DNA of 38,066 nucleotides from the NCBI GenBank assembly GCA_039801245.1, contig JBDRUF010000012.1, positions 1 to 38,066 on the forward strand. The letters are read 5' to 3'. The notes under the pieces are model-generated. The model was not told the DNA's origin. It saw nothing but the letters and a program-made list of their open reading frames with translations, and did no database searches. Shown here piece by piece: positions 1-8,075 of the stretch. Each line of letters begins with the position of its first letter. Within the stretch, counting starts at the first letter, position 1. The position numbers were made by a program, and so were the translations under genes. Source of the stretch: a candidate division WOR-3 bacterium. Its GTDB lineage: Bacteria > Hydrothermota > Tepidihabitantia > Tepidihabitantales > Tepidihabitantaceae.

Positions 1-413
1 TTACCCCCATGTTCCCGATAGGCAGGATTGCGCAGAACATATATCCAGGCGCGGCGGATGTTTTCCTGATAATAGTCGCTACCGGTGATTTGGTGATGCC
101 TTGACCAGACCCAGATTGCCTCCTGGGTGTTATCGGTCTCAATTATTGTCGGCAGATGCTCTGCCTCAATGATGCCGCCAAAATCGGGTGAAAGTGAGTC
201 TGAAACCTGATACCGGGCAACAAATTCGCAGACCCATTTTTTCCTTTTCAGATAGTTGAAGCGTCGGGGTCCGAAAGGAGTGATTTCCGGTCTTGGCAGA
301 TATTCTCCCTTATATCTCTTCTCATACCTCTGGATTTCATCTTCAGACCAGATTCGGGTTGCGATAGCGATTGAGACCAGGGCAAGAATGGATAAAAACA
401 GCCGGCGTATCAT
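1..413 (-). CDS. Partial exported protein, unknown function
   Basis: The frame is open from an ATG at 413 to the left edge of the window, so only the N-terminal 137 residues are visible. It begins MIRRLFLSILALVSIAIA, a typical Sec signal peptide (two Arg, hydrophobic core, small residues before the cut), so the product is probably exported. The mature part is rich in Trp, Tyr and Arg (for example EAIWVWSRHHQ), and I recognise no family. A promoter at 421-448 ends 7 nt before the ATG, which fixes the start and implies a leaderless message. The real size and function lie outside the window. Confidence 0.75.
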   Translation of the reverse strand, partial: MIRRLFLSILALVSIAIATRIWSEDEIQRYEKRYKGEYLPRPEITPFGPRRFNYLKRKKWVCEFVARYQVSDSLSPDFGGIIEAEHLPTIIETDNTQEAIWVWSRHHQITGSDYYQENIRRAWIYVLRNPAYREHGG

Positions 414-420
414 CTAAGGC

Positions 421-448
421 AGTATAACCTCTAAAAATAAAAAGTCAA
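421..448 (-). promoter_or_regulatory. Sigma70-type promoter, leaderless
   Basis: On the minus strand, TTGACT (448-443), a 16-bp spacer and TATACT (426-421) lie 7 nt before the ATG at 413. Transcription would start at or next to the A of the ATG. Confidence 0.7.
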
Positions 449-506
449 GTCGGGATGGCTTTCAAACATACTTTCAAAGAAAGGTTAGGGGTAGATGCGA
501 GATACA

Positions 507-540
507 GGGTCGCCCGAAGGCGAGCCCGGGGCCTGCCCCC
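507..540. repeat. GC-rich double hairpin in an AT-rich intergenic gap
   Basis: Two palindromes sit back to back between the genes ending at 603 and starting at 413. The first is GGG-TCGCC-CGAA-GGCGA-G-CCC (507-527) and the second is GGGG-CCTG-CCCC (528-539). On the minus strand they lie after the stop of the adenosine-kinase-like gene, so they could end its transcript, but no clear T-run follows. A dispersed REP-like element is the alternative. Confidence 0.4.
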
Positions 541-602
541 TTGATTTGGTATGAATTTTTAAATTATTGTTAGACAAATACTTGTATTGATGAGCTTAAA
601 AG

Positions 603-1085
603 TTATGCCTTATACCCTATTTTTCTTAAGAACTCCTTGCGCTCCTTTGTCTCGGTTTCGGCTTCAACACCTTTGGGCTTTTCGCCGTCAATCACCCCTA
701 AAATCCCTCTGCCGGTTTCATCTTCAGCAATCACCACCTTGACCGGATTGGCGGTGGCGCAATAGATTGAGCAGACCTCCTGAATCTGCTTGAGCCCGTT
801 TAACACATTTATCGGATAGGCGTTGCCCAGAATGATGATAAAGGAGTGACCGGCACCGATGGCAAGGGCGTTTTTAACTGCCAGCGCCTCAAGTTCGGCA
901 TCGGTTCCTGAGTGGCGGACAAGGCAGGGACCTGATGACTCGCAGAAGGCGAGACCGAATTTTATGCCCGGAACCGTGGTAACAAGCAGTTCGTGGATGT
1001 CCTCTATCGTTTTGATGAAGTGGGACTGACCCAAGATGATGTTGGTATTTTCTGGCTTTTCAATAGGGACGGTCTTTAGTTCCAT
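603..1085 (-). CDS. Adenosine-specific kinase family protein
   Basis: The 160-residue product matches the small family named adenosine-specific kinase (PF04008, formerly DUF355), known mainly from archaea and thermophilic bacteria. Family hallmarks are the FGLAFCESSGPCLVR stretch at about residues 43-57, the GAGHSFIIILGNAYPINVLN segment at 78-97, and the C-terminal GVIDGEKPKGVE motif at about 130-141. The length is normal for the family. It lies 8 nt after the exported protein encoded at 1094-2518, with a GAGGTG Shine-Dalgarno, so the two are probably co-transcribed. The biochemical activity of the family rests on limited data, so the name is a family label rather than a proven reaction here. 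Confidence 0.85.
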   Translation of the reverse strand: MELKTVPIEKPENTNIILGQSHFIKTIEDIHELLVTTVPGIKFGLAFCESSGPCLVRHSGTDAELEALAVKNALAIGAGHSFIIILGNAYPINVLNGLKQIQEVCSIYCATANPVKVVIAEDETGRGILGVIDGEKPKGVEAETETKERKEFLRKIGYKA

Positions 1086-1093
1086 TTCACCTC

Positions 1094-2518
1094 CTATCTT
1101 AAGATGGTGATTTTTCCGGTTTGGCTAAACCCTTCGGCCTGGCAGTTATAAAAGTAAATTCCCGGAGAAAGGTTTCGGGCATCAAAGGTGGCGCTCAGTT
1201 TGCCTGGTGTTTCAGCGGTAAGGGGCAGGGATTTCACAAGGGTGCCGTCAGGGCGATAGATGTTCATTAGGGCGCTGTTTGCAAAGGGATGGTAGAGGAT
1301 GAAGGTGGTCCTGTTAATGAGCGGGTTGGGAAGGACGGTCAATTTAGCCTCACCAGGCAGAATAGCTCTTTTTTCTTCAGAACCGGTAGGCTCAACATTG
1401 AAGGTTATCATTGTGCTTTCCGGCGAGCAGACCGGCCAGGTTGTCCAGAATTCAATGTTGTTGTTAAGAGAGAAGGAGTCCATCGCCCAGATGTAGTAGT
1501 CAATGCGCGCAGCACCAGACACCTCAGGGATGGTAAAGTAATAGGTATTACCTTGGAGAGAATCGGGTGGAACTCCTATCCAGTTGCCCTGATTGATCCG
1601 ATAGAATAAGGACTCGGTACCCAGAGCCTTATTATCAGTAATTGTTGACCAGACAACATAAGGACCTAAATAGGTGGTGTCGGACCAGACCCGGGTGTTA
1701 GCAAATACTGGCGGTCTTAAATCCCAGCCCGGAATTGAGCAGGTTTCAACCTGCATAAATGTCTGAACCGTTATAAAGTCGGGCGAGGCGCCGTTCTGGC
1801 TTAAAGCCGCGCAGACGCCGTTGCCGCCGGAGAAATGTCCAGGAACAACCCACTCATAAATCCAGCGGCGGTCAAGTGTGCCCATATTGTCAGAGTAGAC
1901 CATATAGTCCTGAATCACAAGGCAGGGCCAGAAATAGTCACCGGACATCGGCACCTTGACCTTGCCTTTGGCAATAATGCGTTTCTGGTGCTGCTCGGCT
2001 GCCTGATAAATAATCCCGGGGTAGATTTCATACTGCCAGGTCCAGGCGGTAATCCAGCTGGCGCCATAGTACATCGGCAGGCTGTAAAGCAGACCGTCAG
2101 GACGGTAGTTGCCGATAAAACGGAAACCGCCCTGGGTGAAGTCAATGCCATCGGCATAAAGGGCAAATGAGTCAAGATAGAGATAGGTCTCGCTCTCCGA
2201 GCCGTCACCCAGGGTGTCAAACTCGCAGATATAGGGTGGGGGCGAATCATTTTCCATGGTGTCCGGTGCGGGATATCTGCCTTCGGTGTAGATGCGCAGT
2301 CCAGTCTTGGCGCGGAGTTGACCGGGATAGGCGGTAACGTCCCAGACCTGACGGGTGGAGTCAAATGGTGTCCAGTTAAATGGTGATGAGTTCTGCTTGA
2401 ACCGGCTGTAGGTGTCAATCACCAGAGGAACCTCATGCCTCTCAATCGTAATATTATGGGCGATTCCTGAGCCCACAACTCCAACTGCTAACAGTAGCCA
2501 AAAGGTCTTTTTCTTCAT
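1094..2518 (-). CDS. Exported protein with C-terminal sorting domain
   Basis: The 474-residue product starts with a signal peptide (MKKKTFWLLLAVGVVGSGIA). It ends in a roughly 80-residue module of the Por secretion tail type (PF18962-like): LTVLPNPLINRTTFILY, then GTLVKSL, then NLSPGIYFYNC and a final KITILR. Such tails direct cargo of type IX-like systems to the cell surface. The middle part is rich in Trp, Tyr, Asp and Pro and shows a Fn3-like stretch (DNKALGTESLFYRIN, about residues 293-307). I do not recognise a catalytic domain. The start is supported by an AAGGAGCGG Shine-Dalgarno and the promoter at 2537-2564. It is the first gene of a pair with the adenosine-kinase-like gene. Confidence 0.8.
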   Translation of the reverse strand: MKKKTFWLLLAVGVVGSGIAHNITIERHEVPLVIDTYSRFKQNSSPFNWTPFDSTRQVWDVTAYPGQLRAKTGLRIYTEGRYPAPDTMENDSPPPYICEFDTLGDGSESETYLYLDSFALYADGIDFTQGGFRFIGNYRPDGLLYSLPMYYGASWITAWTWQYEIYPGIIYQAAEQHQKRIIAKGKVKVPMSGDYFWPCLVIQDYMVYSDNMGTLDRRWIYEWVVPGHFSGGNGVCAALSQNGASPDFITVQTFMQVETCSIPGWDLRPPVFANTRVWSDTTYLGPYVVWSTITDNKALGTESLFYRINQGNWIGVPPDSLQGNTYYFTIPEVSGAARIDYYIWAMDSFSLNNNIEFWTTWPVCSPESTMITFNVEPTGSEEKRAILPGEAKLTVLPNPLINRTTFILYHPFANSALMNIYRPDGTLVKSLPLTAETPGKLSATFDARNLSPGIYFYNCQAEGFSQTGKITILR

Positions 2519-2536
2519 TGCCGCTCCTTTTTAGCA

Positions 2537-2564
2537 ATATTAACACTTATCCCCAAGTTGTCAA
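2537..2564 (-). promoter_or_regulatory. Sigma70-type promoter for the exported protein
   Basis: On the minus strand, TTGACA (2564-2559), a 16-bp spacer and TAATAT (2542-2537) are followed by a leader of about 12 nt with an AAGGAG site before the ATG at 2518. This is a leadered promoter. Confidence 0.65.
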
Positions 2565-2597
2565 GTTAAAATCGTTTTTATTGTAAAAATTCCGACA

Positions 2598-2632
2598 TTG
2601 ACAAAACAAAGGTTTTGTGTAGTAATTATATA
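2598..2632 (+). promoter_or_regulatory. Promoter of fmdB-like gene, -10 unclear
   Basis: A perfect TTGACA lies at 2598-2603. The -10 is ambiguous within an AT-rich run (TAGTAA at 2620, TAATTA at 2623 or TATATA at 2627). An AAGGAGGAG Shine-Dalgarno follows before the ATG at 2649. Confidence 0.5.
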
Positions 2633-2648
2633 AAAAAGGAGGAGTTCT

Positions 2649-2945
2649 ATGCCAGTTTATGAGTTCAGTTGCGAGGATTGTGGTAAGAAGTTTGATGTTA
2701 TCGCCACCCTTGAGGAAAAGGAGGCAGGCTTACAGCCGGTATGTCCCAATTGCGGCGGAATGAGGGTGCGGCAGGTGTTTGGTCGTTTTACCGTGGTGGG
2801 GGGCTCGAAGAGCGAGATTGATGAGGAGCTGCCAGACTTAGAGGGCGAGGATTATGGAGAGGAGGGGTTTGATGAGTTGGAGGAGGAAGAGGGGTTTGAA
2901 GGTGATGAGGACATTGGCAGCCTTGATGAGGATTTGGATATTTAA
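2649..2945 (+). CDS. FmdB-family zinc-ribbon protein with acidic tail
   Basis: The 98-residue protein opens with MPVYEFSCEDCGKKFDV, the signature of the FmdB/CxxC_CxxC_SSSS zinc-ribbon family (PF09723). The metal-binding pairs are Cys8/Cys11 and Cys32/Cys35. Residues after about 55 form an extremely acidic tail (EGEDYGEEGFDELEEEEGFE), much longer and more acidic than the usual Ser/Gly-rich tail. The role of the family is not established; the name comes from a putative regulator of formamidase and amidase genes. A strong Shine-Dalgarno precedes the ATG. A CvpA-like membrane protein gene follows after 14 nt and is probably in the same transcript. Confidence 0.85.
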   Translation: MPVYEFSCEDCGKKFDVIATLEEKEAGLQPVCPNCGGMRVRQVFGRFTVVGGSKSEIDEELPDLEGEDYGEEGFDELEEEEGFEGDEDIGSLDEDLDI

Positions 2946-2959
2946 ATTAAGGGGGAGTT

Positions 2960-3466
2960 ATGAGGTGGTTTGACTGGGTGTCGATTGGTATTGTGGGGGC
3001 TATGGCGATAATCCAGACGGTGAGGACCAGCAAAGCGGGGAGTATGAGCCTTGCCCTGTTTGAAATGGGTGGACTGATAGTTGCTGCACTTGGTGCCAAT
3101 GTTTTTGCTGGTCCTGTTTCCCAGGCGATAGGGATGCAGCGGGCGATAGTATTGATAGTTCTTTTCTTCATCTTTACTATGCTCGGCTTCTTTTTTGCAC
3201 AGTGGCTTTTTGCAACTATCGGCTGGTCTTTTGCACCGTTTGATACCTTTTTAGGTTTGATATGGGGGGTGGCAGCAGGATGGGTTATCGCCCATATGGT
3301 GTTGCGGATAATAATGGAACTGCAGGGTCCAAAAGGTGCGGTTGCCAGTACCATTGGCAACGCCCCGGTTGCTGGAGAGATTTATTATTTTAAAGGCTGG
3401 AACGCACTGATGAGGTTTTTGTTTAAGGTAGGGCTTGGACCGGACTCTACGCTTGATGTCAATTAA
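2960..3466 (+). CDS. CvpA-like membrane protein
   Basis: The 168-residue product has about four hydrophobic segments (roughly residues 8-24, 31-51, 60-85 and 93-115). It opens with FDWVSIGIVGAMAIIQTVRTSKAGSMSL-type sequence, followed by a Gly-rich helix. This resembles the CvpA (colicin V production, PF02674) family, in which an Asp in the first helix, a Gly-rich loop and four helices are typical. The match is by overall pattern only. A Shine-Dalgarno (AAGGGGGAG) precedes the ATG. The next gene has its own promoter starting 10 nt after this stop. Confidence 0.55.
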   Translation: MRWFDWVSIGIVGAMAIIQTVRTSKAGSMSLALFEMGGLIVAALGANVFAGPVSQAIGMQRAIVLIVLFFIFTMLGFFFAQWLFATIGWSFAPFDTFLGLIWGVAAGWVIAHMVLRIIMELQGPKGAVASTIGNAPVAGEIYYFKGWNALMRFLFKVGLGPDSTLDVN

Positions 3467-3475
3467 GACCAGTTT

Positions 3476-3503
3476 TTGACTTGTTATGCTCCTTTTTTAA
3501 AAT
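3476..3503 (+). promoter_or_regulatory. Leaderless promoter of B12 / methylmalonyl-CoA cassette
   Basis: TTGACT (3476-3481), a 16-bp spacer and TAAAAT (3498-3503) lie 5 nt before the ATG at 3509. No Shine-Dalgarno is present, so a leaderless start fits. It probably drives the four genes from 3509 to 7017. Confidence 0.7.
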
Positions 3504-3508
3504 TAAAA

Positions 3509-4018
3509 ATGGTCCAGGTTTATACCGGCGATGGCAAGGGAAAGACAACCGCTGCCTTTGGTTTGGCGCTGCGTGCGGCTGGGCATAACTGGCGGGTTTT
3601 AGTTGTCCAGTTTATGAAAGGAGACAGCGGCTATGGTGAGGTGGTGGCGGCAAAATATGTTCCTGGACTTGAGGTGAGGCAGTTCGGGCTGAAGACATTT
3701 GTGGAAAAGGGAAACCCAAAAGCAGAGGATTTGGCACTTGCCCGGGAGGGGTTGAATTTTGCCAGAAGCGCAATCAATTCCGGGAAATATCAGTTGGTGA
3801 TTCTTGATGAGATAAATGTGGCGGTTGATTATGGTCTTTTGCCGCTGGAAGAGGTTTTAAGTCTCTGCCAGGAGTGTCCGTCAGATGTGGAACTGGTTTT
3901 GACCGGTAGGGGGGCGAAGGCTCAATTGCTGGAAATTGCCGACCTGGTAAGTGAGATAAAAGAGATCAAGCATCCTTTTCAAAAGGGGGTTGTCAATCGA
4001 GTCGGAATTGACCATTGA
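3509..4018 (+). CDS. cobO: Cob(I)alamin adenosyltransferase, CobA/BtuR type
   Basis: The 169-residue enzyme would attach the 5'-deoxyadenosyl group from ATP to Co(I) corrinoids, making adenosylcobalamin. The family P-loop is at residues 7-14 (GDGKGKTT), followed by AAFGLALRAAGH. VVQFMKG and the LVILDEINVAVDYGLL segment (Walker-B-like) are also visible, and the C-terminal [13 protein letters not shown] is typical. I chose the ATG at 3509 over the upstream TTG at 3476 because that TTG is part of the -35 box. The gene overlaps the start of meaB and stands first in a cassette whose product, methylmalonyl-CoA mutase, needs exactly this cofactor. In E. coli the family member is CobA/BtuR and in Pseudomonas it is CobO. 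Confidence 0.9.
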   Translation: MVQVYTGDGKGKTTAAFGLALRAAGHNWRVLVVQFMKGDSGYGEVVAAKYVPGLEVRQFGLKTFVEKGNPKAEDLALAREGLNFARSAINSGKYQLVILDEINVAVDYGLLPLEEVLSLCQECPSDVELVLTGRGAKAQLLEIADLVSEIKEIKHPFQKGVVNRVGIDH

Positions 4019-4953
4019 GCAGTTGCTTGAGTGGTTCCAGCGAGGGGACCGGCGTGCCTGCGGTCAGGTTATTTCCCTTGTAGAAAACGAGTCAGCCGAT
4101 GCGGTTGAGATTTTAAACCGCCTTTATCCACTGATGGGCAAGGCGTATCGGATTGGGATAACAGGACCTCCTGGTGCTGGGAAAAGCACCTTGGTGGAAA
4201 AACTGGTGTTGCTCGCCCGGAAAGAGGGGCATTCGGTTGGTGTGGTGGCGGTGGACCCGAGTTCACCCTTTTCCGGGGGTGCGGTGTTGGGTGACCGGGT
4301 GCGAATGGCATCACTTTTTACCGACCCTGGGGTCTACATCCGTTCAATGGCAACCAGAGGCAGCCTCGGTGGTCTTGCCCTGCGCACTAAGGAGGTTTGT
4401 GATGTCCTCGACGCCTTTGGCAAGGACTACATTTTTATTGAGACGGTTGGAGTTGGTCAGATGGAGCTTGACATCGCTGAAGCGGCTGATACCACTGTTG
4501 TTGTCCTTGTCCCTGAGTCCGGGGATTCCATTCAGGCGCTCAAAGCCGGATTGATGGAGATTGGAGAAATCTACTGTGTGAATAAAAGCGACCGTGAAGG
4601 TGCTGACCGGATTGTCCTTGAGATTGAAACGATGCTGGAGTTGAGACCGAAAAGTGACTCTTGGGTTCCCCCGGTGGTTAAAACATCCGGCTTGAGCGGC
4701 ACAGGGGTTGGCGAGCTTTATGAAAAGATTTGTGCCCATCGCCGGTATCTTGAAAGTTCTGATGTTCTTAAAAACCGCCGGCGCAAGGCAGTACGAGTTG
4801 AGGTTGAAAGGCTGATTGAGGAGAGACTGCGTCGGCGGTTCTGGCAGGATGCCAGGGTTAATGAGCGGCTTGAGGAGCTGATTGCTGAGGTAATAAAGCG
4901 AAAGATCTCACCTTATCAAGCAGCAGCAATACTCCTAAACGAAAGGGGGGTTG

Positions 4954-4961
<8 letters not shown>
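3990..4961 (+). CDS. meaB: Methylmalonyl-CoA mutase-associated GTPase MeaB/ArgK
   Basis: This G3E-type P-loop GTPase chaperone loads and protects adenosylcobalamin on methylmalonyl-CoA mutase. Visible motifs are the P-loop GPPGAGKST (residues 59-67), [21 protein letters not shown], the [10 protein letters not shown] switch region and the NKSD base-recognition motif near residue 198. The C-terminal helical arm ([20 protein letters not shown]) is the family's dimerisation region. At 323 residues it has normal length. The start is uncertain: TTG at 3990, directly after AAAAGGGGG, or TTG at 4008. Both overlap the end of the adenosyltransferase gene. The stop overlaps the start of the mutase gene, so translation is probably coupled. 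Confidence 0.92.
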
Positions 4962-6606
<1,645 letters not shown>

Positions 6607-6615
6607 GAGGCAAAG

Positions 6616-7017
6616 ATGGGGAAAAAACTGCGTATCCTCATTGCCAAACCCGGGCTTGACGGACATGACCGCGGTGCCAAGGTTGTGGCACGGGCTTTGC
6701 GTGATGCCGGGTTTGAGGTTATATATACCGGATTGCATCAGACACCGGAGATGATTGCCGAGACCGCAATTCAGGAGGATGTTGATGCTGTCGGACTTTC
6801 CATCCTTTCTGGTGCCCATATGACCCTTTTCCCGGAGGTGATGCGGCTCTTAAAGGAAAAGGGTGGTGGTGACATTCTGGTTTTTGGCGGTGGTATCATT
6901 CCCAAGGAGGATATGGAGGCGCTTTATAAGATGGGCTGCGGCAGGCTTTTTGGTCCGGGCACACCAACCCAAGAGATTGTTGATTACCTGAAGGAAAAGT
7001 TTCCTGACCGGGTCTAA
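6616..7017 (+). CDS. mcmA2: Methylmalonyl-CoA mutase, B12-binding small subunit
   Basis: The 133-residue Rossmann-like cobalamin-binding domain has all the diagnostic motifs: DGHDRG (residues 15-20, with His17 the lower axial cobalt ligand), SILSG (62-66) and GGG (91-93). It carries a short Shine-Dalgarno (TTAGGAGGC) and starts 9 nt after the large-subunit stop. The pair forms the two-polypeptide enzyme found in archaea and some bacteria. A long stem-loop directly follows its stop codon. Confidence 0.95.
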   Translation: MGKKLRILIAKPGLDGHDRGAKVVARALRDAGFEVIYTGLHQTPEMIAETAIQEDVDAVGLSILSGAHMTLFPEVMRLLKEKGGGDILVFGGGIIPKEDMEALYKMGCGRLFGPGTPTQEIVDYLKEKFPDRV

Positions 7018-7055
7018 CCGCTGAAGTATATATAAAAATATACAAAATTCAGCGG
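7018..7055 (+). terminator. Extended stem-loop after the mutase operon
   Basis: CCGCTGAA (7018-7025) pairs perfectly with TTCAGCGG (7048-7055). Inside it, GTATAT (7026-7031) pairs with ATATAC (7038-7043), with a four-A bulge and a six-base loop. The hairpin starts at the first base after the stop codon. No T-run follows, so it may stabilise the 3' end or act with Rho rather than as a classical intrinsic terminator. Confidence 0.55.
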
Positions 7056-7348
7056 GGTGAAATTGAGTTAATCCTTGCAGTTTCGTAACTTAGGCCAGGA
7101 ACGATTTTTGCCGGGGGATAATCCCCCTGATAATTTTGGACCTGCTATTGAAAATAGGATTTGTGGCTTTTTCTCGGTTGATTTCAAGGTCTGTCTTTAC
7201 TATCAGAACCGCCGGTAATTTTTGTTTGCGATAAGGTTTTAAGTGATGCGGAATGGTTGTGGTTAAATATATCAGCGGGTTGGAAGTTGAATCGAATTAA
7301 GGGATGGTTTGAGACTCAATTCTGAAGATAAGGACCGAAATCTTACTA
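7056..7348. other. Intergenic stretch, no gene seen
   Basis: About 290 bases separate the mutase stem-loop from the tRNA promoter. The only clear structure is a perfect hairpin, GGGGG-ATAAT-CCCCC (7113-7127). I find no credible ORF and no RNA family I can name. Minus-strand open frames that cross this area run antisense through tRNA-Arg and tadA and are spurious. Confidence 0.5.
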
Positions 7349-7376
7349 TTGACTTTTGCTGCAGGCAGCATAAAAT
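7349..7376 (+). promoter_or_regulatory. Promoter of tRNA-Arg / tadA / tRNA-Ser
   Basis: TTGACT (7349-7354), a 16-bp spacer and TAAAAT (7371-7376) lie 12 nt before the mature 5' end of tRNA-Arg, a normal distance for a tRNA promoter. No other promoter is obvious before the M6 protease gene. Confidence 0.75.
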
Positions 7377-7388
7377 CACGATGATGAA

Positions 7389-7462
7389 GCGCCCGTAGCT
7401 CAACTGGATAGAGTGCCGGACTACGAATCCGTAGGTTGCGCGTTCGAATCGCGCCGGGCGCA
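7389..7462 (+). tRNA. tRNA-Arg (anticodon ACG)
   Basis: A full cloverleaf is visible. The acceptor stem is GCGCCCG/CGGGCGC, the D-arm is GCTC...GAGT, the anticodon loop is CTACGAA with anticodon ACG, and the T-arm is GCGCG-TTCGAAT-CGCGC. The discriminator base is A. CCA is not encoded. The outermost anticodon-stem pair appears to be a C/T mismatch. This is the one bacterial tRNA whose A34 is normally deaminated to inosine, by TadA, encoded immediately downstream. Confidence 0.95.
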
Positions 7463-7482
7463 TTGAAAAGGAAGATACGGTC

Positions 7483-7947
7483 TTGGTTAAAGAGGACGAA
7501 ATCTGGATGAGAGTGGCGCTGAAGGAGGCAAGGCTGGCGTTTGCCGAGAATGAGGTGCCGGTTGGATGTGTTGTTGTCAAGGATGGTAATGTTATTGGGA
7601 GGGGGCATAACCGGGTTGAAGGGCTCTCGGACCCGACCGCGCATGCTGAGATCCTTGCCTTAACCGCAGCCAGCACCACCCTGCAGAACTGGCGTCTGTC
7701 TGGGACAACGGTATATGTCACGGTTGAGCCCTGTTTGATGTGCACCGGTGCACTGATCCTTGCCCGTCCGAAAAGGGTGGTTTTCGGGGCAAGGGATGAG
7801 AAGTTTGGCTGTCTCGGTTCAAGATATGATATTATTAAGGACAACAGGTTCAATCATCGTTTTGAGGTTACCGGCGGGGTTCTCGCAGATGAGGCGGTGG
7901 CGCTCCTGCAGGAGTTTTTCAAGAAGCGGCGGGAGGAAAAGGATTGA
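7483..7947 (+). CDS. tadA: tRNA-specific adenosine deaminase TadA
   Basis: This 154-residue deaminase converts A34 to inosine in tRNA-Arg(ACG), allowing one tRNA to read CGU, CGC and CGA. The zinc site is complete: HAE at residues 54-56 (zinc His54, proton-shuttle Glu56) and PCLMC at 83-87 (Cys84, Cys87). NEVPVGCVVV and FGARDEKFGCLGS are family signatures. The start is TTG 7483, which has AAGGA about 10 nt upstream and gives the expected N-terminal helix; ATG 7507 would cut into it. It lies 20 nt after its own substrate tRNA and 3 nt before tRNA-Ser. Confidence 0.95.
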   Translation: MVKEDEIWMRVALKEARLAFAENEVPVGCVVVKDGNVIGRGHNRVEGLSDPTAHAEILALTAASTTLQNWRLSGTTVYVTVEPCLMCTGALILARPKRVVFGARDEKFGCLGSRYDIIKDNRFNHRFEVTGGVLADEAVALLQEFFKKRREEKD

Positions 7948-7950
7948 AGG

Positions 7951-8039
7951 GGAGAGATGGCCGAGCGGACGAAGGCGCGTGACTCGAAATCACGTATACC
8001 CTTTCAAGGGTATCGGGGGTTCGAATCCCTCTCTCTCCG
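7951..8039 (+). tRNA. tRNA-Ser (anticodon CGA)
   Basis: This 89-base class II tRNA has a GGAGAGA/TCTCTCC acceptor stem and the anticodon stem-loop CGTGA-CTCGAAA-TCACG with anticodon CGA. Its long variable arm is TACCC-TTTC-AAGGGTA-like, as required for serine, and the T-loop is TTCGAAT. The discriminator is G. CCA is not encoded. It follows the tadA stop codon by 3 nt, so it must be cut out of a longer message. Confidence 0.95.
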
Positions 8040-8075
8040 TTTGAGACGGTGTTTTACTAAAGAAAGGTGTCTTTT

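Noticed and set aside
1289-1609. Plus-strand ORFs opposite the exported protein genes and other antisense frames over 100 codons
   Set aside because: They mirror well-supported genes on the other strand, have no Shine-Dalgarno or recognisable domain, and show no independent promoter.
7272-7853. Long minus-strand open frames across tRNA-Arg and tadA, with peptides such as RFERATYGFVVRHSIQLSYG or IRTRNLRIRSPALYPVEL
   Set aside because: These are well-known spurious translations of the antisense strand of a tRNA gene, and the rest runs antisense to tadA.
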